Part shown: piece after piece, positions 52,701 to 59,599 of the stretch
Layout: each line of letters opens with the position of its first letter
How positions within the stretch are numbered: the stretch's first letter is position 1
From: JAHDHW01 sp963793295
Lineage (GTDB): Bacteria > Bacteroidota > Bacteroidia > Chitinophagales > Saprospiraceae
Direction: 5' to 3'
Assembly: GCA_963793295.1 (NCBI GenBank)
Contig: CAWBZX010000028.1
Coordinates: 1 to 64,000, forward strand
Length of the DNA stretch: 64,000 nucleotides
The notes under the pieces: model-generated
What the model saw: the letters and a program-made list of their open reading frames with translations, nothing else
Told to the model about the DNA's origin: nothing
Databases searched by the model: none
Program-made: the position numbers and the translations under genes

Positions 52701-53122
52701 ATTGCATCAATTGCCTTGATCCGAGAGTTGATACCATACTAAACGAAATAGAATATACAGTAACTGTTATTGATACAAGCGGTTGTTCAGTTAACGCTCA
52801 AATTATGTTACGAGTAGATAAAATACGGGAGGTTTATATTCCAAATGCCTTTTCTCCGAACAATGATGGCATCAATGATGAAATCATGATTTTCGCAAAT
52901 GCGGATAAAATTAAGCAGATCAACACTTTCAGGATTTTTGATCGCTGGGGTGAAATCGTTTTTGAAGCCAATGATTTTCAGCCCAATGATCCTAAGAAGG
53001 GTTGGGATGGTATTTTAAAAGGAGAAAAATTAAATCCTGCTGTTTTTGTATACTTTGCTGAAATTGAATTTATTGATGGCGTCACTCAAATTTATAAAGG
53101 TGATGTGACTTTGATGAAATGA
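46718..53122 (+). CDS. Giant T9SS type B surface protein 4: lectin-like N-terminus and 17 Ig-like repeats
   Basis: The protein has 2,134 residues with a signal peptide (cleavage near 'YSFAG'). It lacks the choice-of-anchor L domain of its neighbours. Instead residues about 25-158 form a pre-peptidase/CUB-like beta domain. Residues about 161-361 look like an L-type lectin ('GNSDAGADGICWVFQSDP'...'FIIEMDTYDNG'...'HLVRVVWNPGSNFYEVYFDD'), followed by two short Gly/Cys repeats ending 'GCDSI' (about 376-471). From about 473 to 1,871 there are 17 two-Cys Ig-like repeats. An SprB-like unit and the gliding-motility C-terminal domain (2,035-2,134) follow. Carbohydrate binding is inferred from the fold only. 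Confidence 0.83.
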   Translation: MNKLYFLKAIFVAFFISFSIYSFAGDTPCSATPLANNMTLFETYSNLGNTDSGVDDPTCGNYVTADIWFSVTGPTNGMLDIVTLAGGLINGAMAFYEGSCGDLTELYCTDDDNCGNSIMPIMQLDNLTPGATYYIRIWAENGAPNGDFEIRVSNGPIPIPPIPTTALVGTAFNTNINGLDCVQLTTESAGQAGCAWDPDQIDMSQPFDETFNLNFGNSDAGADGICWVFQSDPAGLNACGTTGQNIAGNISNSFIIEMDTYDNGPGFGDIPNDHVAINVNGNMGAPINGAVSLGNIEDGQDHLVRVVWNPGSNFYEVYFDDVLQISGVYDIINNCLNGNPFCYWGFTGSTGGAVNNQYICPVAEPQYPAGDEVTVEVEICEGESYFAGGANQTTSGLYSDYYFSSNGCDSIINTDLTVIPSSTFEYDAAVCIGDCEILGGTSFCNSGSYEVVFPNANYQGCDSIVTLNLTVLDPLAVIWPPDPIDCFNTTSILDGTLSTSGPGQITYSWTGPDPGCILSGGNSSIALVDCPGTYILTIEQTLGNVTCTNSTSIMVIDNGQLPDADAGMNQTLNCEVACVIIGGTGSSSGPNISYSWVGPNSFISGEQFPFVCDVGIYTLSVIDLNTGCISTDMVEVDGNIDPPIADAGIGDTLTCDQTSVTLDGSGSSSGPEFSYEWTNSSGTIVGTDQTIDVSETGVFTLVVTNTENGCTALSTVEIIPDDNLPIADSGIGDSLTCVVAMVILDGSGSSSGNNITYEWLDSANTSLGDSIILEVNSPGTYTLIVTDTDNGCSASSTVEVGEDLESPEADAGNNETLTCDQEDVTLQGVGSGANNLSFEWQNSNGDSVGNDVNLIINQAGVYTFIVTNTNNGCTAQDTAEVLLDANVPVADAGNDALLTCEITELTLDGSNSTGSSLNYEWQDDNGNTISDSVMVNISTPGIYTLFVTDIDNGCSSSSSVEISEDITPPNAEAGENTLLNCIISEIILDGSTSSGGPNLEFEWQNSSTEIIGNTDSVIVSETDTYTLIVTNLDNGCTASDMVEVNPDYDAPVADAGPEGLLTCLETEVILDGSASTGSDSLSFEWFDENNNSIGTDTTLNIDIPGDYTLVVTDQNNGCTESSIVTVDENLAPPSADAGENASLTCDISEVTLTGSGSGNPGGVSFEWQDSSGVLIGTQASVMVSETGIFTLIVTDLDNGCTASSDVEVVPDVNLPNADAGAESTLTCVVTEVTLDGSNSSSGINFTYEWLDGNAITISTDQNTISSTPGIYTLIVTNNDNGCTAASSVEILEDVVAPIADAGLDGILTCDVTSISLDGSNSSGIDLSYEWFNESNQPVGNQMLIQVSETGEYTLVVTENSNGCTASSLVTVTPDDNLPTPVAIPDGILTCGNTSVIIDGSSSTSISGNLSYEWQDAAGNTISINDNINVVDPGNYILIITDLDNGCTASATEFIDQDIMPPTAEAGEAQTLTCIETIVTLTGSAYNGTMFSCEWRDESNNLIGTTDTINVSQEGEFTYIVINNENGCSASATVNVDSDIVLPVAEAGSAADLTCIVENVSLDGNASSAGPDFSYEWQDAGNATIGTDIQTSVFLPGIYTLIVTDESNGCTAEDEVTVLEDITPPIAFINTGSSTDLDCNNESTVLDGTGSSPANQLSFLWTTNDGNISVGADSPNPEVDAQGTYILTVTNLMNGCTDTESIEIFEDLDAPIIAIDPPQILTCDVSVIVIPAYCLSVGNFSFTWSTNDGNIISGQDTLQPVVDQPGDFTITVTNVDNGCQSTAQITVDQDITAPTAVANVDDQFDCVTESVTLDGTGSSVGPNFTYNWTGNSIIDNASSLIPTVYEPGNYSILVTNLNNGCTQTADVVVEQDEDVPSAADIQVAQPPCYGDPASITFGSITGGDGPYLYSIDGGENFSPSNSFTSLDPGTYNILIQDAKGCEYEDVVFIEAAIELILNVEREVILGLGDDYQINAFTNIPPSEIDTIIWSPFAGLDCINCLDPRVDTILNEIEYTVTVIDTSGCSVNAQIMLRVDKIREVYIPNAFSPNNDGINDEIMIFANADKIKQINTFRIFDRWGEIVFEANDFQPNDPKKGWDGILKGEKLNPAVFVYFAEIEFIDGVTQIYKGDVTLMK
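52985..53079 (+). repeat. 95-bp near-identical segment shared with 39,542-39,636
   Basis: This is the partner of the segment in surface protein 2, again inside the C-terminal sorting domain, with one mismatch over 95 bases. Conversion or recent recombination between the two genes would explain the sharp local identity. Confidence 0.75.
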
Positions 53123-53259
53123 TTTTATAATCGCATACAAATTGTCCATTTTTTACAAAATACAAGATAAGAAATAGACAACTACTGGTAAATGGTATTT
53201 TTGCTTGGAATCACCACTGAACTTGTATTAAATTATTCAAACATAAAGATCGTTATTTT

Positions 53260-54510
53260 ATGAAAACAAAATTTTACCTATTCGCAACGCTTTCATTTTT
53301 AGTATTTCAAAATGTGCTTCATGCTCAACTTTATATTGATCCTGAGATTTCTGTCGAACAAATGGTGATGGATTTTTTTGATGGAGAATGTGTAACCGTT
53401 TCTAATATTACGTACATAGGCGCAAATGAAAGTTCCGCTTACTTTGAAGCAGCCAATACGGATTTGAATATTCCTGCCGGGATATTTATTGGTTCTGGTT
53501 TGGCAGAAGATGTGATCGGACCAAGCACTTCCAGTGGAACTACCAGCGAAATGGATACTGCCGGTGATCTGGATTTGGATAATGAAGTAGGAGCTTCAAC
53601 ATACGATGCAGCTGTGATCGAAATGGATATTGTATCTTTAGTCGACGATACTTTAAACTTCTATTATATTTTTGGATCGGAAGAATATAATGAATGGGTC
53701 GGAAGCGGATTTAACGATGTTTTTGCATTTTATGTCAGCGGGGCTGGAATCACAGGAACACAAAATATCGCAACCGTACCAGGCTCTTCAACTCCTGCTT
53801 CGATCAATACCATTAATTTAGATTCTAATGCTGTTTATTATGTCGATTATGTAGAAAATGGCGGAATGGATACCGAACTAGATGGAATTTCTACAGAGTT
53901 ACCTGCTTCTTTTGTCGCGCTGGCCAATGAAACCTATCACATTAAAATTGCAATCGCTGATGTGTTAGATCAGTCATTTGATTCAGGCGTTTTTATCGGT
54001 GTTCAAAGTCTCTGTGGGGATAGCTTGGTAGTGCCTCCGGCGGAAGCATCCATATCTCTGGACGGAAATACCATTACGATTGCCAACGAATCGCGATATG
54101 CCACGAGCTATTTTTGGAATTTTGGTGATCAGACCACTTCTATGGAACGGTACCCGGAACCTCATACTTATGCTGGAAATGGTTTTTATACTATTCAGTT
54201 GATCACTCAAAATTATTGCTGCAGCGATACCTTTAACACAGAGGTAATTGTTGGAAATGTTGGAGTTGAAGATCTCATTTCAACACCTTTTCAGTTATTT
54301 CCAAATCCAGTAAATGATGTTTTAGCGATTCAATGGCCTGGAATCGAAAGCTATTCTTTAGAACTTTATGACCTCACCGGAAAATTATTATTGTCTGAAA
54401 AAGGTACGGCTTCCAAAACAATTGATTTTGAGCGATTTGAAAAAGGAGTGTATTTTATACAGATTAGTACCGAAGACGCGATTTATACAGAAAAAGTAAT
54501 CAAAGAGTAA
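53260..54510 (+). CDS. Choice-of-anchor L, PKD and T9SS type A surface protein
   Basis: The protein has 416 residues with a signal peptide (cleavage near 'VLHAQL'). A choice-of-anchor L domain spans about residues 30-255 ('FFDGECVTVSNITYIG', 'YYIFGSEEYNEWVGSGFNDV'), a PKD domain about 265-330 ('YFWNFGDQTTSMERYPEPHTY'-like), and a type A sorting domain closes the protein (about 345-416; 'FQLFPNPVNDVLAIQWPG'). It is smaller than the giants and uses the other T9SS sorting signal, so it may be anchored differently. It closes the surface-protein cluster and is followed by a terminator. Confidence 0.85.
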   Translation: MKTKFYLFATLSFLVFQNVLHAQLYIDPEISVEQMVMDFFDGECVTVSNITYIGANESSAYFEAANTDLNIPAGIFIGSGLAEDVIGPSTSSGTTSEMDTAGDLDLDNEVGASTYDAAVIEMDIVSLVDDTLNFYYIFGSEEYNEWVGSGFNDVFAFYVSGAGITGTQNIATVPGSSTPASINTINLDSNAVYYVDYVENGGMDTELDGISTELPASFVALANETYHIKIAIADVLDQSFDSGVFIGVQSLCGDSLVVPPAEASISLDGNTITIANESRYATSYFWNFGDQTTSMERYPEPHTYAGNGFYTIQLITQNYCCSDTFNTEVIVGNVGVEDLISTPFQLFPNPVNDVLAIQWPGIESYSLELYDLTGKLLLSEKGTASKTIDFERFEKGVYFIQISTEDAIYTEKVIKE

Positions 54511-54540
54511 GTTTTTTTTAAATACAGGATATTATAAAAA

Positions 54541-54914
54541 ATGAGTCATCCCGAATTTTGCAATGTTGAAAATTCGGGATTTCTTTTATTTAGAACCAGT
54601 AGTTTATTGATCTTAATATTTGGTTTTCAATAATTTGTATATTCTTTTTTCTTGATAAAAAAGAATCAAAAAATCAAGACTATTTTTCCTTTTGGACAAT
54701 TCTAAGCTCGATTTAGCAGCGTAGCCAAACTCACTTCGTTCAAACATAGCTACTTTCACAACCATTCGCTCAAAATTTTCGCTAAGAACTGTTACCCAAA
54801 ATTAAAAAAGGTCATTAGTCTATAATATTAAGTCATTGGTAATCAAATATTTAAAAGAATTTTTTTTCAGAATTGCTCCTGAAAAGATTTTTTTTAACAT
54901 TCGGGATGACTCAT
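54541..54914. mobile_element. Non-coding element with 16-bp terminal inverted repeats (MITE/REP-like)
   Basis: ATGAGTCATCCCGAAT at 54,541-54,556 is the exact reverse complement of 54,899-54,914. The roughly 374 bp between have no gene but carry AT-rich and palindromic pieces such as 'TTCTTGATAAAAAAGAATCAAAAAATCAAG' (quoted in part) and a GC-richer section with 'CTCACTTCGTTCAAACATAG', which resembles intergenic repeats common in Bacteroidetes. No clear target-site duplication was found. It could be a small non-autonomous element or a paired intergenic repeat. Confidence 0.5.
54548..54580 (+). terminator. Rho-independent terminator after the choice-of-anchor L gene
   Basis: The stem ATCCCGAATTTT/AAAATTCGGGAT (12 bp) with a 9-nt loop is followed by TTCTTTTATTT. 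Its left arm overlaps the left terminal repeat of the non-coding element. Confidence 0.8.
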
Positions 54915-54930
54915 GTTTTAATGCCGTCTT

Positions 54931-55269
54931 CTAGCTGGAAACTTTATTTTGCCTGCTATACCGAACATTGATAATAATCAGTCCTACCAGAACAATGAAA
55001 GCAATAATCGGAGATACCAAATCCAAATAACCTAAAATATCGCTGTCATTGGTTTTTTCTGTAAATAGGATCAGGAAAAGCAAAATGACTTCCACGATCA
55101 TTGTTGAAACAAAAAGCCCTTTAGAATTTAGTAGTTTTATGACCCGTTTCTTTTTCCTTTTTTCAATTACAAGAAAGAGGATGGAAAGAATTAAGAAAAT
55201 GCTGTTAATGACCAAGAGACCCAAAAATATAAGTAAAGCCCCCAATCCCTGAAACCCGATGTCTGACAT
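54931..55269 (-). CDS. Small membrane protein of unknown function
   Basis: The protein has 112 residues. It has three hydrophobic segments at about residues 9-35, 53-68 and 83-100, with a strongly basic stretch 'EKRKKKRVIK' between the first two, as expected for a cytoplasmic loop. No family is recognised. The gene is transcribed away from the plus-strand DUF5686 gene, with about 137 bases between starts. Confidence 0.55.
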   Translation of the reverse strand: MSDIGFQGLGALLIFLGLLVINSIFLILSILFLVIEKRKKKRVIKLLNSKGLFVSTMIVEVILLFLILFTEKTNDSDILGYLDLVSPIIAFIVLVGLIIINVRYSRQNKVSS

Positions 55270-55406
55270 TTTTTGTTTTTTGTTTAAATATAAAGGACCA
55301 GAAAATGAATATTAAGTAATTTCAACTTTTCTTCGTAACAAATATCTTTTTTTGATCGTCCTTTTTATATATTTCTATACCAATCGGATAAAAGATAAAA
55401 TAAACT

Positions 55407-57557
55407 ATGAAAATTCGTCTGTACCTCCTTTTTAGCTTTTTGTTGTTTTCCACGCTTTCAATTGCTCAGCAATATCGCACTATCCGAGGGAAAGTATATG
55501 ACAAAAAAACCAATCAACCGGTTGCTTATGCGCACGTTGGTATACTCGAAAAAGGAATCGGAACAACGACCAGCGATAATGGGATATTTGTTTTCAAGGT
55601 CCCTGAAAAATATAAGAACGCAACATTGATGGTTTCTTTTATCGGTTATAAAACTTTCAAAAAATCACTCAGCGAAATAGAAAGCCCCGTCAGGATTTAT
55701 ATTGAACAATCTTTAAATGAATTAACAGAGGTTGTGGTTATGGGAGATGCTGCTGTTGAAGATATTATCCGAAAGGCGGTGAAAAATATTCCTGATAATT
55801 ATCCCACCCACCCCACATCGGTACTGGGTTTTTATCGGGAATCAAGAACCGACGACAGCTTAAAATATGTATACCTTGCTGAAGGTGTTTTGAATATATA
55901 TAAAAAAAGCTACACCAGTAAAAAGGAAGGGCAGGTCAGCCTGGTACAAGGTAGATTGATCAATTTGCAAAATCCTCTGGATACTACGGTCTACTCAAAT
56001 TTTTCTTCAGGGCATATGGCAGCACATCGGTTTGATTTTGTGAAAAACAGAGTTGATTTTATTGATGAAAGATTTTTTCCAGTGTTTAATTATTGGGTAG
56101 AGAATATCACTTTTTACAATGATAAAAAGGTCTATATTATTGGTTTTGATAAAGACTACGAAGCCGATCCGGAGCAAGGGGAAGTTGATGACGAAGGCGC
56201 TGATGATGGCGGCTCTTATGGCTTGATTTTGAAAAGTTTAGGGAAGAAAAAGACCAAGAAAAAGATTAAAGCCCGAATGAAAGGAAGGATTTATATTGAG
56301 CAGGAATCTTATGCTTTTCTGCGCGCAGAGTTTGAAATTACGAAAGAAGGGTTGAGAAAATACAACGATTACCCGCTATACGCTGGATCATGGGACGGCA
56401 ATTCGTATGTGGTCAACTACCGCCAATTAGATGATAAATGGTATTTCAGTGATGCATTACGGGAAGGGAAATATGGCGGCGGCGGCCTTTACAATAATGA
56501 AATCAAAATCACAGAAATCAATACCGAAAAATCCGGCCCACTTCCCTATAATGATCGCTTGCGCAGGGGAGAAAAATTTACTAAGGTGACTGGTGAATAC
56601 GACGATGATTTTTGGAAATCGTACAATACCACACCACTAAATGAAGGTTTGACAGAAAGCGTGCAGCAAATGGAAACAGCAAAAAAAGCGCAGGAAGTTT
56701 TTACCGCAACTTACATGGAGGAGCTTCAGGAAAAAAGAGACTCCATCCAGCAGCTCGAATCTAAAAAAATGCAGGTCGGATTAGGAGAGGATTACAATCT
56801 CGATGAATCAGCTATGTTTGAATATAACATACCCGCTTTACCAAAAAAGAAAAAGAAAAATTATTCCAAGGTTAATTTTATGTTTGGACTGGGGAGCCAC
56901 CTGATAAAAACGGAAGGAAGCCAAATGGGTTTAACGTATCTTTCGGATGCCGGAGAAGCTCCGGATACCATCATTTCGGTGAATCAATACATGCCGGCCA
57001 GAAATTTTGAAATCATATGGAACGTTGACGTGGATATCTCATTTAATAAAAATTTATTTGCTCGTTTGGGTTTGAGCAGTGACTTTTATAATAGTATTTA
57101 TAAAGAGAGCTCCATAGGTTTTGGTGCCAGAGTAAATTTATCAAAACAACGCCCATTTTTTCTTAAAGCAATTGCTTCATTCAACAGTTTGCGATATGCC
57201 CGGAAAGTCGGTGAGGCCAAAAATGACTACGGAAAATTTAAAGCCAACGGCAAGAAATTTAAATCGGATTATATAAATATGTATTACGGAAGCCGAACGC
57301 ATAATATAAAACTTGCTGCTGAATTTTCATTAGAACTCAATCCTGGCAGGGAACTTTATATCAGAGGCGCGTATCTTCTTCCCATATCCCGCAGGCAGGA
57401 CCTCTGGCTTTGGGAACGTGGAGAATTTTTCAGAAAGAAAAGATATGTGCCGATCAGTGAAGGACAAGTCAAAGTCGATCGAAATGGTGAACCTTTTGAT
57501 GGACAAATTATGCCGGATCAAACATTTAGTATAACCGTTGGAATTTTGTTTAAATAA
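55407..57557 (+). CDS. Outer-membrane protein with carboxypeptidase-like regulatory domain (DUF5686 family)
   Basis: The protein has 716 residues with a signal peptide (cleavage after 'LSIAQ'). Residues about 22-105 form a carboxypeptidase-like regulatory domain ('RTIRGKVYDKKTNQPVAYAH', 'VSFIGYKTF'), the plug-side module found on many Bacteroidetes outer-membrane proteins. The rest (about 110-716) is the DUF5686 body, ending in strands that look like a beta-barrel ('FSITVGILFK' end). It has a DDD/EGEVDDEGADD-type acidic patch near 255-265 and a Lys-rich stretch near 280. No TonB box is evident. Its role may be in outer-membrane biogenesis or nutrient handling; not resolved. Confidence 0.8.
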   Translation: MKIRLYLLFSFLLFSTLSIAQQYRTIRGKVYDKKTNQPVAYAHVGILEKGIGTTTSDNGIFVFKVPEKYKNATLMVSFIGYKTFKKSLSEIESPVRIYIEQSLNELTEVVVMGDAAVEDIIRKAVKNIPDNYPTHPTSVLGFYRESRTDDSLKYVYLAEGVLNIYKKSYTSKKEGQVSLVQGRLINLQNPLDTTVYSNFSSGHMAAHRFDFVKNRVDFIDERFFPVFNYWVENITFYNDKKVYIIGFDKDYEADPEQGEVDDEGADDGGSYGLILKSLGKKKTKKKIKARMKGRIYIEQESYAFLRAEFEITKEGLRKYNDYPLYAGSWDGNSYVVNYRQLDDKWYFSDALREGKYGGGGLYNNEIKITEINTEKSGPLPYNDRLRRGEKFTKVTGEYDDDFWKSYNTTPLNEGLTESVQQMETAKKAQEVFTATYMEELQEKRDSIQQLESKKMQVGLGEDYNLDESAMFEYNIPALPKKKKKNYSKVNFMFGLGSHLIKTEGSQMGLTYLSDAGEAPDTIISVNQYMPARNFEIIWNVDVDISFNKNLFARLGLSSDFYNSIYKESSIGFGARVNLSKQRPFFLKAIASFNSLRYARKVGEAKNDYGKFKANGKKFKSDYINMYYGSRTHNIKLAAEFSLELNPGRELYIRGAYLLPISRRQDLWLWERGEFFRKKRYVPISEGQVKVDRNGEPFDGQIMPDQTFSITVGILFK

Positions 57558-57567
57558 AAAAAGCCTG

Positions 57568-58818
57568 CTACTCATCTAAATTGTGAACAAATAAACCACT
57601 TCTGAGTTTAGGTTCAAACCAGGTAACTTTTGGAGGCATGATAAGATCATTGTCAGAGATGTTGATCAGTTGCTGCATGCTAACCGGATACATAGAAAAT
57701 GCGACTTTCATTTCACCGCTATCCACTCTTTTTTCAAGTTCGCCCAGGCCTCGCATTCCACCAACAAAATCAATCCGTTTATCTTTCCGTAGGTCTACAA
57801 TGTTGAAAATTGGCTCTAGAACATTTTTTGAAAGAATGGTAACATCGAGCTGTCCAACAGGATCGACGTCATCAAAGGTACCTTTCTTTGCAGTAAGTTT
57901 ATACCATTTACTGTTCAGATACATGCCAAAAGTATGTAGGACCTCGGGCCGGTACGGACTGTTTTTCTGTTCAATGTCAAAGTTTGCGGATAGCCGGCCT
58001 ATGAGTTCTTCTTCTGTTAGACCATTGAGGTCTTTGACCACACGATTATAGTCCAAAATCTTTAATTGGTTGTCCGGAAAAACGACTGCCATAAAATAAT
58101 TATCTCTTTTTCCATTGGATTGAGTGCCTCCACGGGCACTTCTGAGTTCCTTTCCAACCAATGCTCCGGCAGCTGTTCGATGGTGGCCATCAGCAATGTA
58201 TAGCTTGGGAACCTGTGTTTCAAACAGCCGCATGATTTGACTCAACATTTCAGGCTGATCAATAATCCAAAGGCTATGTTTGATTCCATCATCAGCGGTA
58301 AAATCATAAGTTGGCGCTGCCTTTTTTACCACATTGACTATTTCATCAATAGATTTGACGGGAGGATAAGAAAAGAAAACAGGCTCATAGTTGAGTTTGC
58401 TGGCGCGGATATGATTTTTACGATCTTCTTCTTTGTCGGGACGAGTGAGTTCGTGCTTTTTAATGACATTGTTGAAATAATCATCAATGGAACAGCAACC
58501 CACCAGGCCAGTTTGCTCATGTCCATTCATATTTAATTGGTACACATAAAAACAGGCTGTGTTGTCTTGAGCCATGATTCCTTTTCTGACCAATTGATCA
58601 AAGTTCTCTTTTCCTTTTTGATACACTTCCGGAGCATAATGATCGCTGTCTTCCGGAAAGTCAATTTCAGGTTTGATGACATGATAAAAAGAAATTGGAT
58701 TGCCTTCAGATTCGGCTCTGGCTTCCTTTTCATTTAAAACATCATAAGGTTTACTAGCAACTGCTTTGACGGATTCTTTTGTAGGTCGATATGCTTTGAA
58801 AGGAACAAATTTAGACAT
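57568..58818 (-). CDS. DUF1015 family protein
   Basis: The protein has 416 residues and no signal peptide. Signature blocks match the DUF1015 family: 'FKAYRPTKESVKAVASKPYD' at the start, 'DNTACFYVYQL' (about residue 85), 'LYIADGHHRTAAGALVGKEL' (about 210-229, with the family's ADGHHR motif) and 'NYFMAVVFPDNQLKILDYNR' (about 245). DUF1015 proteins are cytosolic and sometimes sit near serine-biosynthesis genes in other genomes, but no such gene is nearby here. The gene is convergent with the DUF5686 gene, with only 10 bases between stops. Confidence 0.86.
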   Translation of the reverse strand: MSKFVPFKAYRPTKESVKAVASKPYDVLNEKEARAESEGNPISFYHVIKPEIDFPEDSDHYAPEVYQKGKENFDQLVRKGIMAQDNTACFYVYQLNMNGHEQTGLVGCCSIDDYFNNVIKKHELTRPDKEEDRKNHIRASKLNYEPVFFSYPPVKSIDEIVNVVKKAAPTYDFTADDGIKHSLWIIDQPEMLSQIMRLFETQVPKLYIADGHHRTAAGALVGKELRSARGGTQSNGKRDNYFMAVVFPDNQLKILDYNRVVKDLNGLTEEELIGRLSANFDIEQKNSPYRPEVLHTFGMYLNSKWYKLTAKKGTFDDVDPVGQLDVTILSKNVLEPIFNIVDLRKDKRIDFVGGMRGLGELEKRVDSGEMKVAFSMYPVSMQQLINISDNDLIMPPKVTWFEPKLRSGLFVHNLDE

Positions 58819-59029
58819 GGGTTTTGATTTTTAAATTTAACAGGTTTTCAGAAAGTGCAAATTTAAAATTTAACTTCAACCTGCCCAAATAAAGTATGGA
58901 TTGTCTGTAAAATTATAGTTAAAAGAACTTTGTACTTTACTGAAAGTAAGAGGATTATGTAAAAAATATTATTTTTTTATTACCTTTAATGGGTTACCGG
59001 TATAATTATTCAATTAAAAATTTTAAAAA
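58819..59029. other. Divergent promoter region
   Basis: The region lies between the DUF1015 gene (-) and the DUF4440 lipoprotein gene (+). A TTTGTACTTTAC stretch near 58,929 may be part of a promoter. No gene is supported. Confidence 0.4.
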
Positions 59030-59542
59030 ATGAAAAATCTCAGTCTTATTACTTGTTTAGCAGTTACGCTGCTTTTTTTCTTTTCTTGCACTACGCCACC
59101 AGCTGATACAACTGTTGATATGGAAAGCGTAAAAGCAGAAATCACTGCTTTGGAAAATGCTTTTGCCGAAGCTTCAAATGCTAAAGATGTAGATGGGGTC
59201 GTAGCTTATTATGCGGACGATGCCCAAAGTATGGCACCCAACAAACCCACTATAGTAGGCAAAGATGCTATAAAAGCAGCTATAATGGAGAATATGGAAA
59301 AAGATTCGACCGCATCAGCTTTTAAAGTAGTTGATCTGTGGGCCGCTGGAGATATGGCTGTCGAAACAGGAACTTGGACGGAGACAAACGAAGGTGGAGA
59401 AGTTGTCGAAACAGGAAAATATATATCTGTTTTTGAAAAACGCGATGGAAAATACGTTTGCATCCGAGATATGTGGAATACAGATATGCCTGTAAAAGAA
59501 GCTCCGATCGCTGAGGCTTCCGAAGGAGAAATGGAAGAATAA
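59030..59542 (+). CDS. DUF4440/SnoaL-like lipoprotein
   Basis: The protein has 170 residues with a lipoprotein signal ('LLFFFSC', Cys about 20). The body has the NTF2-like DUF4440 pattern: helix 'EITALENAFAEASNAKDVDG', then 'VVAYYADDAQSMAPNKPTIV' and beta strands with 'GDMAVETGTWTE' and 'KYISVFEKRDGKYVCIRDMW'. An acidic tail follows. Such proteins form a cone-shaped fold and often lack known activity. The gene ends at a bidirectional terminator shared with the next, minus-strand gene. Confidence 0.83.
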   Translation: MKNLSLITCLAVTLLFFFSCTTPPADTTVDMESVKAEITALENAFAEASNAKDVDGVVAYYADDAQSMAPNKPTIVGKDAIKAAIMENMEKDSTASAFKVVDLWAAGDMAVETGTWTETNEGGEVVETGKYISVFEKRDGKYVCIRDMWNTDMPVKEAPIAEASEGEMEE

Positions 59543-59560
59543 AAAAATAAAAATTTATAA

Positions 59561-59596
59561 AAAAAGAGCCATTCCTTTTAAGGAATGGCTCTTTTT
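59561..59596. terminator. Bidirectional terminator between convergent genes
   Basis: The stem AAAAAGAGCCATTCC/GGAATGGCTCTTTTT (15 bp) with a very short loop has T runs on the plus strand and equivalent A runs for the minus strand. It is suited to stop both 59,030-59,542 (+) and 59,600-60,451 (-). Confidence 0.85.
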
Positions 59597-59599
59597 CGT

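Noticed and set aside
31754..53122. CRISPR-like or tandem DNA repeat arrays within the giant genes
   Set aside because: The periodicity is at protein level (75-85 residues) and diverged at DNA level. There are no short identical repeats with unique spacers and no cas genes.
27137..54510. Interpretation as an anti-phage or toxin-delivery system
   Set aside because: No nuclease, toxin, immunity or sensor domains are visible; all recognised modules are secretion, anchoring and adhesion types.
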